From positions 52,739,434 to 52,803,433 of the forward strand of contig NC_081828.1 in NCBI RefSeq assembly GCF_030867095.1: a DNA stretch of 64,000 nucleotides, given 5' to 3'. The first letter of the stretch is position 1. Every line of letters starts with the position of its first letter. The translations under genes were made by a program, and so were the position numbers. The stretch is from Alligator mississippiensis. Lineage: Eukaryota > Chordata > Crocodylia > Alligatoridae. Under the pieces are notes generated by a model that ran no database searches, had not been told where the DNA came from, and was given only the letters and a program-made list of their open reading frames with translations. Shown one piece after another: positions 32,628 through 43,905 of the stretch.

Positions 32628-35600
32628 CATACATCTCTAGTTGGGTGTTTCTAGAGTGCTGCATGCTTGAGATGTCTCGACTCCAACAAGCTTCCTATAA
32701 CGGAATCAGTATCTTTTCAGATTTGTTTATCTTCACAGTATTGTCGCATTACTGGAATGGTACAAGTGGACCATATTGGAAATGAGGGTCTGCCCCACTA
32801 TGTGTATAGAGTAGGCAAATATATAAAATATGCACTGCATATGTACCTACATGCATTATATTATGCATGCCTTATACCATACATATGCAGTGGGGCCCAT
32901 TGATAGCTTTCAGTATTTATGCTGCTGTGATGCTATATTTAAGTCACTTTTCCATTGCCCAAAGATAGTCTGTGTGTGTGTGTAGGATGCTCAGTTTTAA
33001 AGAAATCATCCTAGAAAGAATCAAATGTTTTAAGCATCAAACATGTGGTAGAGAAATGCACAAGTGTCGTAATTTCTCAGGATGTCCAGGAGACCATTAT
33101 CTCACTTCCGTTTTTCAGAATATTGGATCATAAACATCCCAGACAAAAAAAAAAAGTGGCCATCTTTGTTTTCCCTTCCCTACCAAACAATCAGGAAATT
33201 CCCTTCCCTACAAAATAATTAGTGAAATGGGGTCTGAAGAAGCCCCAGGTTGAGCTCAGTACAATACCATACAGCTTTATCTGGGTGTTGGACCTTAGAA
33301 TGCCTTATAGAGTGATGTGGCTTGCAGTTAGATGGAATGCTGCCGAGGCTGATACAAGAAGGCTGCTTGGGTGGCTGCAAAGGAGAAGGATATCTCACTC
33401 AGAGGGACTGCATTGTGTAGAGGGACAGAGGGAAGGTGGGTGCTCTGCAAGGTTTGGGAGTGAAGTGACAAGACCCGTGAATAAAGAGATGGAATTGCCC
33501 CCTGCACCTCAAAAGGAAATGCTGCTTTTACAGCTTGGGGCAGGATCTATTGATTAAGAAGATCTGGAGGAAACTGGAATGGAATGAAGATGAACACTAC
33601 ATTTCCCAGAAGCTGAGGAGAAATTGGTCCCTATAAGACAGAGCTGGGAGTGTAGGAAAAACTAAGCATGAATAAACATAGAACTGAATTTCTGCCCCAC
33701 CCATCTGGTTCCTTTCTAAGACAGATTTTCTACCTTTTAAGCAGATGCTAGCAAGGCTGCTTGGATTTTGCCTGCATCCCAGTCCTTGTTTTCCCCCAGT
33801 GCCATCCCTTTCACTAGGATGTTCATCTCCAAAGGCTTGGAGAGAGTGGAGAAGCTAACATGATCTAATTGCTTTCCATCACTAAACCACAGATGGTGAA
33901 GGCGAGTCAGTGAAGACTTGCTGCAGCTCCCAGCCCTCATGCAGAACTGAGAGTGATTTATGTCACATTCAGCCACTTGGGGATATTGCATCAGTGTGCT
34001 GTCAGCATCATCAATCCTTCTTCAGGCCTTGGAACTGGGCAGACTTTGCATTAGCAACAGATTCTGGGTGAATCTGACATTAGTTTTTAGCCTGACTTTT
34101 TCTATTGTTGGCTTGTTCCCCAGATTACTGTATACCCTTTTTTCTGACTTTTCTGGAAGGAAAAGGTTCTTCACAGTCCCTATTTCTACATTGTTTGCCT
34201 AATCCCAGCATGCTGATCTCAGAAAGTTTTGCCTTCAGTATTCTGAGATAATTCATCAGCTGGCAGAGGGGAACAGAGCTCAGCATTGCAGCAGCATCCT
34301 AGCTGTTATATAGATTTAGTGCAAAACCAATCCAGGAACCCATAGTCTGCGATTATCAAAAACATCTTCTATTTGAGTGCTTCCCAGAGCAGGGTATAGC
34401 TGGGACTGAAGTGGCTGAATTACTGTAAAAGGCTGGGATCAGTTCTGTACCACTGGGTTGTAAACAGTTCGGCTTTATTGCCGCTGGCTGCTTGGCCCCG
34501 TCCTTGGCTTGAAATTCACCAGGAAGGAAATTAGCAAACTACAGGTGTGCAGTGTGGCTGGAATTAGCTGAGTTGCTAAGGAACCAAGTCAACTATTTGA
34601 GGGAGAGAGCACTGGATAAAGGAGATAAATCAATAAGAAAACCTATTTTTATCATTTCCCTAATGATCCTATCTGAGAAGCTAGAGGAAGGAAAAAAAGA
34701 GAGAGCCAGAGAGACACAGGCTCTCATTACCAGACTTAGAGGGAGGCAAGTGCTGCTGTGCATTTTGGGTGGCTGGAAGTTTGTATAATAAGACAACTAA
34801 CAAAGAAGGAAAAGCATGAGAGGGAGAGAAAGAGAGAGAGAGGTGGTGTATCTTTTCTGATTTTTCTGTTTCTCGTGCCTTCCCTCACACTTGGCTATCA
34901 GTGACCAACTTGGATCTCTCTTGGGGCAACACAGACAAATTTTCAGAAGAGTCTCAGTTGTGTGTCCATAACAGAAATATCCCAGAGCTCCTTTATTGCA
35001 GTGCTGAAAGCTTTAAGCATCCTCTGGCTTTGCATGGGCTTGCCAGTGCTCAACCCCTCTGATAATTAGACAAATTGAGCATGTTAAAAAGAGAATACCA
35101 CTTCTGGAAGTGTTTGTCCCAGTTTCTCTCTTGATCAGTGTGAGTAAGCCTTATCCTTACCTTAGCTCTGCCCTCCTATGGACACTTGCATCCACACTCA
35201 TTCAGTACAAGGCATTTTGGAGGAAGAAGGAACACTGTTGCAGGAACACCTGAGCCGTGTCCATTGATAAGTTGGCAAAAGGCCACGCTTAAATAGAGGA
35301 GAATGCACTGCCCTCTTTAATCTAAGTGAGTGGAGCCCATGGGATGATTTTGTCCCTGCATGCAATGCTCTATATTGATCTAAGTGCCTTGTGATTGCTT
35401 TAACATAGATCAGTACCTGGAGTGACCATAAGAGTGAGATTCTCCAAAGAGATTAGTGTTGGCCATGCTCTTCTCTTAACGAAGTCAGTAGTAAAATGCT
35501 CAGTGGCTTCTGAAGAGTTAGGCCAACACTAGGCATTTTTAGAATCCCACTGATAATCTTCTCTACATATCACTCCTCTGTATTACTGTATTGTTCAAGG

Positions 35601-35932
35601 CAGCCACCCTGAACATTAATGCCTCCTGCATTAATGCCACATGGTCTGGTTCTGTGTTCATAGAGCTTCAAAAGACCTGCCCTGCAGAATACCGCCCATG
35701 TCTCTGTCGCACCCTGTAATGTCCCAGTCACAACACCATTTCTTATTTAATTCTGTGCATCTGTCAGATCAATCTATCTATTGCTGTTTTTTCCATCTGC
35801 ATTTGGGAATCATGGGATTGTGAAGTTTACAGGCTGCAGGATGAAGAGAGATGCACTAAATGTCTGGTACAGAGAAGAGGGGATGGAGTGACTAATTTAG
35901 CCAGGTTAAATCAGAACTAACTGACAGAAAGT
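32628..35932. other. Intron 1 DNA, no recognised gene
   Basis: Non-coding. A short GT run lies at about 32969-32984 and a GA microsatellite at 34816-34843. Confidence 0.5.
34816..34843. repeat. GA microsatellite
   Basis: Imperfect GAGAGA run. Confidence 0.8.
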
Positions 35933-35940
35933 CGCTATAG

Positions 35941-36159
35941 CAGGGGTAGGCATGGGTGCCAGAGCAAGGCATGTGAAAGCACTTTGCTTGACATGCATGC
36001 CTCGGGGCAGATGGCGGGGAAGGGCCCAGGATTACATTGCCACAACAAGGATCAGACCCCTCATGGCTCCCCAGCCATCCATACCTGGCATGCCAACATC
36101 TTACAAGTTGAGGTTGCGGGTGTTTTTGGCATTCTGTCCAAAAATGTTGCTGACCCCTG
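35941..36159. mobile_element. hAT-like non-autonomous element (219 bp)
   Basis: It begins CAGGGGTAGGCATGGGTGCC and ends AAAATGTTGCTGACCCCTG, imperfect inverted ends. The flanks CGCTATAG (35933-35940) and CCCTGTAG (36160-36167) agree at 6 of 8 bases. It shares the GGGGTAGGCA left end and GTTGCTnACCCC right end with the element at 15952-17276, marking a subfamily. Confidence 0.75.
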
Positions 36160-36167
36160 CCCTGTAG

Positions 36168-36824
36168 TTTATTGCTGCCATCCAGTCCCACACTTCACAT
36201 TTATGCAAATGAATCTAGTGCCTGGGGACCTATCTTGCTCACAGCAACAGCAGTGCTAAAGCACTTGTTTTCTTTAAGCCTCTCTTAATTGCTCACAGAT
36301 TTTCAAGGAAAAGAAACAAAGGACCCAAAACAGGCCAAATATTATTTTTTATTTTCCATGTATTTGTTGAAATGTATCAGTGTGGGCAGCAATGGAGGAA
36401 TAAGTGGCTTTAATGGGAGCTAGGAAGTAAGATCATAACTCACGTGAAACTCCTAAGAAAAGGTTCTGGTGCCTGGCCATTTGTCCTCTGATGATTTTTA
36501 CCAGTGTGAGCCCTCCCTGCCCTGCAAGGTAATTATAAGCAAGACTGTGTGAGTAATTGATTCTTTTTCATGCAGTGGCCAGACCAGAAAACAATTTTAT
36601 TTTGGGTCAACCTGAAACAATTTTTTTTTCTCTGAAAAACTGAAAAAAAAAATTTTTGTCTTTAATGAAACATTTGCTTCAGTATGTGCTGGAACTTTTC
36701 ATTTTGATCTGTGGCATTTAATTTTTTTTTCAAATAAAAATGCTGAACATTCGGTAAAAAAGGGCTAGATTGACAAGGAAATGCAGTTGAGGAGGCGGTG
36801 TGGGTGGTGATGGTAGTTCATGGA
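36168..36824. other. Intron 1 DNA, A/T-rich
   Basis: Long A and T runs at about 36618-36655 and 36722-36740, with GAAACATTT/TTTCA-like words that may be an old MITE. No clear ends. Confidence 0.4.
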
Positions 36825-36930
36825 TATTTGATAGCCCAGGGATTAGGGCATTGCCTGAAAAGTGGGACACCAGATTCAAATCTCTGCTTGATTTGGAGCA
36901 GGGACTTGTGGCCACCCAGGGAAGCATCTT
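36825..36930 (+). repeat. tRNA-derived SINE
   Basis: The sequence shows RNA polymerase III promoter boxes in tRNA spacing. A TAGCCCAGGGATTAGGG A-box lies near 36831-36847. About 35-40 nt downstream is a B-box-like CAGATTCAAATCTCTGC (about 36870-36886). Together they resemble a decayed tRNA head, as in reptilian SINEs. It is not a functional tRNA because the cloverleaf is not intact. The 3' end is uncertain. Confidence 0.6.
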
Positions 36931-37339
36931 CACTACTTTCCAATCTACATGTTTGCTCTCCTTCAGCTCATAAATATTTATGTCATGTGAAGAGAACAGC
37001 TTCAGTTGGAGAGAATGAAAGAGACCCACACCCAAATTCTGCTTTTGTGAATGATACCAAAGTCCTCTTGTGAACCAAATAATGGAAATGTTTTATTTGG
37101 GAAATATCATAATGCACTATTTAGCATGTTTTGGGTTTTTTTATTTCTATTTCAGTCAAAACTTATTGCTGAATTTAACCTTAATAATTCACCAAGTGTT
37201 TTAGATGCCCTAGACTTTGGTTTCAGTGAATAAAAATTTCATTCAGCTCTAATTACAAGTGAACACAGATGACCCCATCACTGTGAGGTGCTGGCACCGC
37301 AGATCTATCCCTAGGATTTTCAGTGGGAAATGGGGAACC
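36931..37339. other. Intron 1 DNA, no recognised feature
   Basis: May include the 3' tail of the SINE and an AT-rich old repeat. Nothing firm. Confidence 0.4.
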
Positions 37340-37399
37340 TGCTACACCAGGGGTGGGCAAAATATGGCTCACAGGCCACATCCGGCCCATGGTAGGTCT

Positions 37400-38168
37400 T
37401 TGTTTGGTCCTGGCCCTGGCCCAGGCACAGTCTAGCTGTGCTGCATCCTGCTAACCCCTGGACATGCAACGGAGCTGGAGCAGCTCCACAGCTGGACTGC
37501 CTTTCTAGACAGCCTAGGTGGCAGTGGCTGCCACTAGCCCCAGCACCGCAGTATTGGTGGAGACCCGCACTATACAACCCCGACCCTGTGCACCCTGTGC
37601 CTGCTCCAGGCTCACCCACCTGGGCTAAGCAGCAGTGGCATGGGACAAAAGCTGTTACTCAGTGCAGGGGAAAAGTGGTCCCTCACCCTCCAGCTCCTGG
37701 CTGTTCCTGCTCCAGCCGTCTGGAGCCTGCACTGTGCTGGGCTGCCATGTGTCTCTGCTGCTGTCACTGCCGCCTCTGGGCTGCCCAGCATGGCAGCAGT
37801 GGCAGTGCAGAGCAGACGCAGGGCAGCCTGGCGTGGTGTGGGCTCTGGGTGGCTGCAGCAGGAATGGCTATCAGCTGGAGGGGGAGGGGCTGCTTTTCCC
37901 CTGCACTGAGCAACAGCTTTTGTCCCACGCCACCACTGGTGAACCCGGGCGGGTGAGCTCGGAGCAGGTGCAGGACACGTGGGGTCAGGTCTGAGCAGCT
38001 CAGGTCCCTGCTGGTACCACAGGATTGGGGCCAGTGGCAGTGGAAGCCAGAAGGAGCCACTCCAGCTGTGGAACCACTCTAGCCCTGCTGTGTGCCCAGG
38101 GGGTGGCAGGTTGCACCATGGGCGGGCAGTGCAGGGCGGGCCAGGTCAGGGCTGTGCCTAGGTTCTGA
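37400..38168. repeat. Large inverted repeat inside the hAT-like element
   Basis: The 41-bp stretch 37635-37675 (core GGGACAAAAGCTGTT) is repeated as its complement at 37893-37933 with only 2 mismatches. Flanking words continue to pair, more loosely, out to about 37400 and 38168 (for example GGAGCAGCTCCACAGCTGGA against TCCAGCTGTGGAACCACTC). The centre is near 37784. Confidence 0.8.
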
Positions 38169-38344
38169 CTCATCCACTCCAGCAGGGATGAGTCCAGAGT
38201 GGGTGCGGGGTGAGGCTGGAGCTGCATGCTGTTGGCTGTGGTGGGGAGGCACATGGGCATATAGGGTCTGGGATGTTGTGGGGTGGGGGTAGGTGCTGAC
38301 TGGCTTGGTGGGGTGCATGCAGGGGCTCCTATGCACATGCTACC

Positions 38345-38745
38345 ATAACCACAAACCCCACAACCACACCTTCCCCACACACAATCACATGCCCCACAAA
38401 AACTGCACCCATCTACACCCTCCCCCACACCCTTCACAACCCCCCCCTTACACCCCACCAGGTGCCTGTGGGGGGAGCCCCTCTCACTGCTACTTGCAAA
38501 TACCCCACCACACACACACAAACATCCTATCACACAGATGCGCTCACCCCAACACACACACTTCCCCCTCCCACTCTACACAGCCCCCCACAAACCCCAT
38601 ACCCACACATGCCCACAAACACCCCCCACAACCCTTCCCATACCCACCCACCCACATCCACACACCTCCACATCCTCCCCCACACCCCATACACATCCCC
38701 CCACAAGGCCCATACCCTGCCCCTCCCCACCCCTCCACAATATGT
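38345..38745. repeat. CCCCACA-type minisatellite, strand-asymmetric
   Basis: A long run of degenerate CCCCACA, CACACCC and ACCCC words with almost no G on the + strand. The minus strand reads GTGGGG repeats and could form G-quadruplexes. Open frames here are Pro/His/Thr-rich artefacts. Confidence 0.8.
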
Positions 38746-39089
38746 AAGTAAGACTTCATTTTGAGCTGTTATGCAATCACCTCACAAATGCACACAAATC
38801 AGGAGAAAAATATATTTTTAAAATAAAATTAAAATATGTTATTGTCAATGTTAGTTTTTTAATAAATAATTTTCCCCAATTCCGAGATGGCAAACCCCCT
38901 TCTGGGGGCAAGGGGAGGGACTTCCGGGGGCAAAGGTCAGGGGTTAGGGGGTGGGACTTCTGGTCCCAAGATAGAGACCAGGGGTGGAACACCTGTCAAG
39001 GGGTGGGGCTACACCTGTGGCCCTTGACAGCTCACCAAAACTCATTAAGCAGCCGTCCGCCCGAAATAATAGCCTGCTCTATGCTACAC

Positions 39090-39723
39090 CTTATATGACC
39101 AAGTGTGACATCTTGCCTCTGGGTAGGCCATGCCAAGTGAGCCTGCTGCTAATGCTTTTTCCTGGGCTGTGCTTTCTTTGGAGAATACCCTTCCCAGCTC
39201 CTGTAGCATTTGGTGTTCATTCTTCAACCAGGGATCTGACCCCTCTTATCTTCTCTGCTGACAAATGGAATTAATAGAACCATCATTAACCAGCCTCTTG
39301 AAATATCAAGTGACAGTGTTTGAATCCCTAGCAGTAAAGTCCACAGGCTGTCTACATGAAAGATTTTCTTTTATTTGTTTTTAATTTATCAGCCATTAAT
39401 TTCATTGAGTGGCCTTTTAAATACCTTGACTGAATCCCCTCTGGCTCTTCTCCTTAGCAGGCTAAATAGATCTGCAACTGCATCTGCAATCTCTCATCAC
39501 ATTTGCTGCCTGGCCATCTCTCTTGAGTTGTGGTTTGAAAGCCTGCCATTGATCACTATGTGCTCCTGTCTCACTTCCAGGAAGCTCTGGGGCAAATGAA
39601 AATGCCCAGGAAATGGCTTTGGTCCTGCCTCTGACTGAACATGAAGGGTCAACATTTCATTTTATTTCCAAAGCCCCCCACCAGTAGTTACACAAAGCTC
39701 ATTCCTGTGCCCCAGCTGCATAT
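39090..39723. other. Intron 1 DNA, no recognised feature
   Basis: Nothing recognised. Confidence 0.45.
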
Positions 39724-39850
39724 TCATAGATTCATAAATTGTTAGGGACTGGAAGGGACCTTGTAGATCACTGGGTCCAGTCCCCCTGCACCAGTTGGGC
39801 ATGGATGACCCTCATGCCTGTGTCAGTTCTCTAGCAGAGGTAAACTGTAA
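39724..39850 (-). mobile_element. CR1 3'-end fragment, reverse orientation
   Basis: TCATAGATTCATAAATTG followed by GGACTGGAAGGGACC is the complement of a CR1 3' terminus, placing the element's 3' end at 39724. It is a severely 5'-truncated copy, with the other boundary approximate. Confidence 0.75.
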
Positions 39851-40350
39851 CATGTTCCAGCTCTTGATATGCCTGGCATGATTCATCACCTGAAGGGGAA
39901 AGCAGGTGACCAAGTTTAATTCACACAAAAGAGAGGTGAACCTGCAAGCAAGAGAGGAGTGCTTGGACGAACTTGTCATCCCTGTAGTATTTATTATCCT
40001 GTCTAGGACATCTTGCCCCAGGTTAAGCTGGTCTGGAGCCTGGGACTCCTGTTGGACTTTTCAGTGCTACTGGATGCCTAGATAGCTGTGATGGCAAACA
40101 ATGTCCCTTCTTTCTGGCTACCCAGAAGATTACATGCCATCCTATCAGAAATGCATCTGGCACTAGCAATTCACCCATTCAGGAGCCTCAGGCTTGAGTT
40201 GTGCAACTTAACATATCTTGAATGAAGCCACATGCACTGCTGTAAAATACAGCAGCCCATTGGTTTAGCAACATAAATCCCCTTGGTGCAGTATTCTCTG
40301 TGGTGACTCCTTATAAACAGAGTTCAGTTCAAGGTCCCTCTGTCAGAGAG
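39851..40350. other. Intron 1 DNA, no recognised feature
   Basis: Nothing recognised between the two reverse CR1 fragments. Confidence 0.4.
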
Positions 40351-41180
40351 ATCATAGAAGAATAGGGCTTGAAGGGACCTCAGAAGATCATCTAGTCTAA
40401 CCCCACATTTGAAGCAGGAACATCTCTGCTCTGTCTGAACCATCCCAGACAAATATTTGTCTAACCTACACTTAAAAGCATCCTACAGTGGAGATGGTAC
40501 AGCTTTTCTAGATGATCTGTTCCAGTGCTTATTAACCACTCTCATATATAGAAAGTTCTTCCTAATATCCAATATAAGTTTCTGTTATAGAAATCGATGG
40601 TCATTTTTCTTGTCTTGCACTCAGTGAACACTGAACTGTTGCTCATCCTCTTTATACTGACCATTTTTGTATTAGATTATCAAATTCCCCTTAGTCTTCT
40701 CTTTTCTAGACTAAATATTCCCAGGTCTTCCATCCTGTCCTTGAATATTATGTTTTCTAGACCTTGAAATATTTTTATTGTTCTTCATTTTGTCCACATC
40801 TTTTCTGAAGTGCAGTATCCAACACTGGGATGCAGTACTCCAGGTGATGCCTCACTAGTGCTGAATAGAGTGGAAAAGTTATTTCCCCTGACATGTATGA
40901 AATATTCATGTTAATACATTCCAGTATGCTCTTGGATTTGTCTGCAACATCAAATGTGGCCTAATATCTACCTTAACCCCCAGGTCTATTCCTACAGTTC
41001 TGCAGCCTAGCCTTCAGCTTGTATTTGTGTATTTGATCCTAAGTGCAGTATTCTGCACTGGGCCTTATTGCATTTCATCTGACTGATTTCAGACCATTTT
41101 TTTCTGATTTATCAAGATCATTTTGAATCCTAATCCTGTCCTCCAAATTGCCTATTACCCTACTCATCCTACTGTCCTGA
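40351..41180 (-). mobile_element. CR1 3' UTR fragment, reverse orientation
   Basis: It starts ATCATAGAAGAATAGGGCTT then GAAGGGACCTCAGAAGATCA, the complement of a CR1 3' end. It continues through typical CR1 3' UTR words (TTCTTCCTAATATCCAA, CCAACACTGGGATGCAGTAC, GAATAGAGTGGAA). It differs from the sense copies, so it is a distinct and older-looking subfamily. No coding part remains. Confidence 0.8.
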
Positions 41181-41582
41181 TACTCATAGTCATCCATGGT
41201 TCTGGCATGGATTCACTTCTTTCTCTGTGACCATGACTTCCTGTAACACCTAAGTTGGAAAAATGATACTGGAACCAGCAGTAGAGGTGTGTCACTGCAG
41301 GAAGCAAAATCTTCCCAGGAAGTGTGTGTAAGATATGAACCTCGCTGCTGCATGAGATTAGAATATTGGCCAATGGAAAAGGTATCTCTTTTTTTCAGCA
41401 CTTCACTTCCATGGCATAACTTTTCCTTGCTCAGTCACATACTCCCCTAGTCAAACAATTTCTCCTATAGGTAAGGAAAGCAGAGAGAGAGAGATTAGTG
41501 CCATTGCTGCTTTTGACTTTGAATAACAGAGAACAACTTGAATAACTTGCTTTTGACTTCCTTTTGACTTTGAATAACAGGG
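41181..41582. other. Intron 1 DNA with a small duplication
   Basis: CTTTTGACTTTGAATAACAG occurs twice (about 41510 and 41561), separated by 51 bp. No gene. Confidence 0.5.
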
Positions 41583-42050
41583 AACCTTGAGAGGGTCCAG
41601 AGGAGGGCCACTCGTATAGTTAAGGGTTTACAGGCCAAGCCCTGTGAGGAGAGATTAAGGGACCTGGACCTCTTCAGCCTCCACAAGAGAAGGCTGAGAG
41701 GTGATCATGTGGCTGCCTACAAATTCATTAGGGGGGGTGCAGCAAGGAATTGGAGATGCTCTGTTCACCAGGGCGCCTCTTGAGGTAACAAGGAACAATG
41801 GTCACAAACTGACAGAGAGCAGATTTAGGATAGACATCAGGAAAAACTTCTTTACGGTAAGGATGGCCAACATTTGGAATGGGCTTTCAAGGAAGGTGGT
41901 GCTCTCCTCTACCTTGAAGGTCTTTAAGAGAAGGCTGGACAGGCATATGGCTGGGGTCGTCTGACCCCAGCACTCATTTCTGCCCAGGCAAGAGGTCAGA
42001 CTCAATGATCTGTTGAGGTCCCTTCTGACCCTAACATCTATGAATCTATT
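41583..42050 (+). mobile_element. CR1 3'-end fragment (copy C)
   Basis: It reads [16 protein letters not shown], then [14 protein letters not shown], then a frameshift and [14 protein letters not shown], then NFFTVRMANIWNGL. It ends in GGTCCCTTCTGACCCTAACA and CTATGAATCTAT (42017-42050). Only the C-terminal domain of ORF2 and the short 3' tail remain. A frameshift near 41735 breaks the frame. Confidence 0.9.
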
Positions 42051-42574
42051 AATTTGGATATGATAGTGATGGAGATCCATATAAGAGGAGAAGCAGGACC
42101 AGGTCGGCCTCAGTGTAACTTCTGTCCCGTAGATGTTTGCTCCTATCTCAGAACCCTTACACGCCGGGTGTGCTTCTGAGACAACCAGATTGGATATGTC
42201 AGTGAGGGGCAGCAATAGAATGGGCTTCCAGAGGGGAAGTGCCAGCAAGGGCACTGCAGATCAGGGCTAGCATCAATTGACAGAGGCCTCTACCTTTCTG
42301 AGGTAGGAGCAGGTGCAATGGTGGAACTGTGTAGTGGGAAGCTTGAATGGTATGTGTGTTTGTACCTAGTTTGCATACTGCAGGGGCTGGAGGTGAGTGG
42401 CTAGAGAGGGGAGCTTAACAGGAGGCTCCCTGAATGGTTCCTTCCTGGCATTTCAGATTTATTTCAGGAATTGTTTTAAGACAGATAACACACATTTGGC
42501 AGAAGTCTCTGACCGCTGCCTTCCAGACCACCAGCTCCAAAACTAGGAGACAAACCAACACACAGGGCAGGGAG
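42051..42574. other. Intron 1 DNA between two CR1 copies
   Basis: No recognised feature. Confidence 0.45.
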
Positions 42575-43905
42575 TTTCCTTGGGAAAATCCTTCCTTAGG
42601 AAAATCCGTGAAAAATTATCAAGGATCACATTTTTACGAGTCCAGCAGGTAATATGCCAAAGGGCAACCAGCACAGGTTCATAGCAGGTCATTCCTCCCT
42701 GACTAACCTTGTTTCTTTCTATGACCAGGTCGCTAAGAGGTTAGACGCAGGAGTTGAGGTAGATGTCATCTACTTGGACTTTAAGAAGGTCCTTGACACA
42801 GTATCCCATCCTATTCTTATGAACAAATTGAACGGTTGTGCCATAGATGATTACACAGTCACGTGGGTGGCAAATTGGCTTAAGAGTCATACCCAGAGAG
42901 TTGTGGTGAATGGGTCAGTATCTACCTCAAAAGATGTGGGCAGTGAGGTCCCCCAACGCTCAATACTTGGGCCACAGCTGTTCAACATCTTCATCAGCGA
43001 CCTGGATGAGGGCATGGAAAGCACTCTGTCCAAATTCGCAGATGACACCAAACTGTGGGGCAAAGCAAACACACTGCTGGGAAGAAACTGAATCCAGGTG
43101 GGCCTGGACAGGTTAGAGAAATGGGCAGAGAACAATAGGATGCAATTCAACAAGGACAAGTGCAAGGTGCTGCACCTAGGAAGAAGGAATTACCAGTACA
43201 CTTATAGGCTGGGGGATGACCCTCTCAGCAGCACAGCAGCAGAAAGGGATCTCAGAGTCGTTGTTGACTCCAAGATGAATGTGAGTCGTCATTGTGATGA
43301 AGTAATTAGCAGAGCTAACCACACTTTGTCATGCATTAGTAGGTACATCACAAACAGGTCCAGGGAGATAAAGGTTCCCACCATACGGCACTGGAAGGCC
43401 ACAGCTAGAGTACTGCATCCAATTCTGAGCACCACAATTCAAAAAGGATGTGGACAACTTTGAGAGGGTCCAGAGGAGGGCCACTTATATGGTTAGAGGC
43501 CTGCAGGAAAGGCCCTATAAGAAAAGGCTGAGGGACCTGGACCTTTTCAGCACAAGGGAAGGCTGAGGGGGAATCTTGTGGCAGTATACAAACTCATCAG
43601 GGGGAGATGCTCTGTTTACCAGAGCACCCCTGGGAATAACCAGGAACAACGGCCACAAGCTGATGAAGAGTAGATTGAGGTTGGACATCAGAAAGAACTT
43701 CTTTATGGTTAGGGTTGCCAGAATCTGGAATGGGCTTCCAAGGGAGGTGGTGCTCTCCCCTACCTTGGGGGTCTTCAAGAGGAGACTGGACAAGCACCTG
43801 GCTGGGGGTCACATGATCCCAGCACTTTTTCCTGCCATTGGCAGGGGGTGGGATTCAATGATCCTTTGAAGTCCTTTCCGACCCTACCATCTATGAATCT
43901 ATGAG
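42575..43905 (+). mobile_element. CR1-family LINE (copy D), 5'-truncated
   Basis: It starts inside the RT domain (frame equivalent to the KIIKDH segment, about 42590) and reaches the 3' tail GACCCTACCATCTATGAATC at about 43882-43900. It is close in sequence to copy C and in the same orientation, so both are from one subfamily. Confidence 0.92.
42590..43835 (+). pseudogene. CR1 reverse transcriptase fragment (copy D)
   Basis: An open stretch at 42654-43091 contains [37 protein letters not shown] and the catalytic FADDTKLWG box near 43040. The normally invariant GVPQGS motif is changed to EVPQRS (about 42945-42962), which should impair polymerase activity. Stops at 43089-43091 and later frame changes separate the C-terminal segments (CKVLHLGRRN, then [15 protein letters not shown]). 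It is a dead copy. Confidence 0.9.

Larger units (their letters stand above)
37348..39081. mobile_element. hAT-like non-autonomous element, palindromic interior (1734 bp)
   Basis: It begins CAGGGGTGGGCAAAATATGG and ends CGAAATAATAGCCTGCTCTA. A perfect 8-bp duplication TGCTACAC flanks it (37340-37347 and 39082-39089). The right end is homologous to that of 32434-32619 and carries a degraded terminal repeat. The interior holds a large near-perfect palindrome (about 37400-38168) and a C-rich minisatellite (about 38345-38745). No transposase is present. Confidence 0.82.

Noticed and set aside
38293..38751. Pro/His/Thr-rich open frames of up to 152 codons
   Set aside because: They are translations of the CCCCACA minisatellite.
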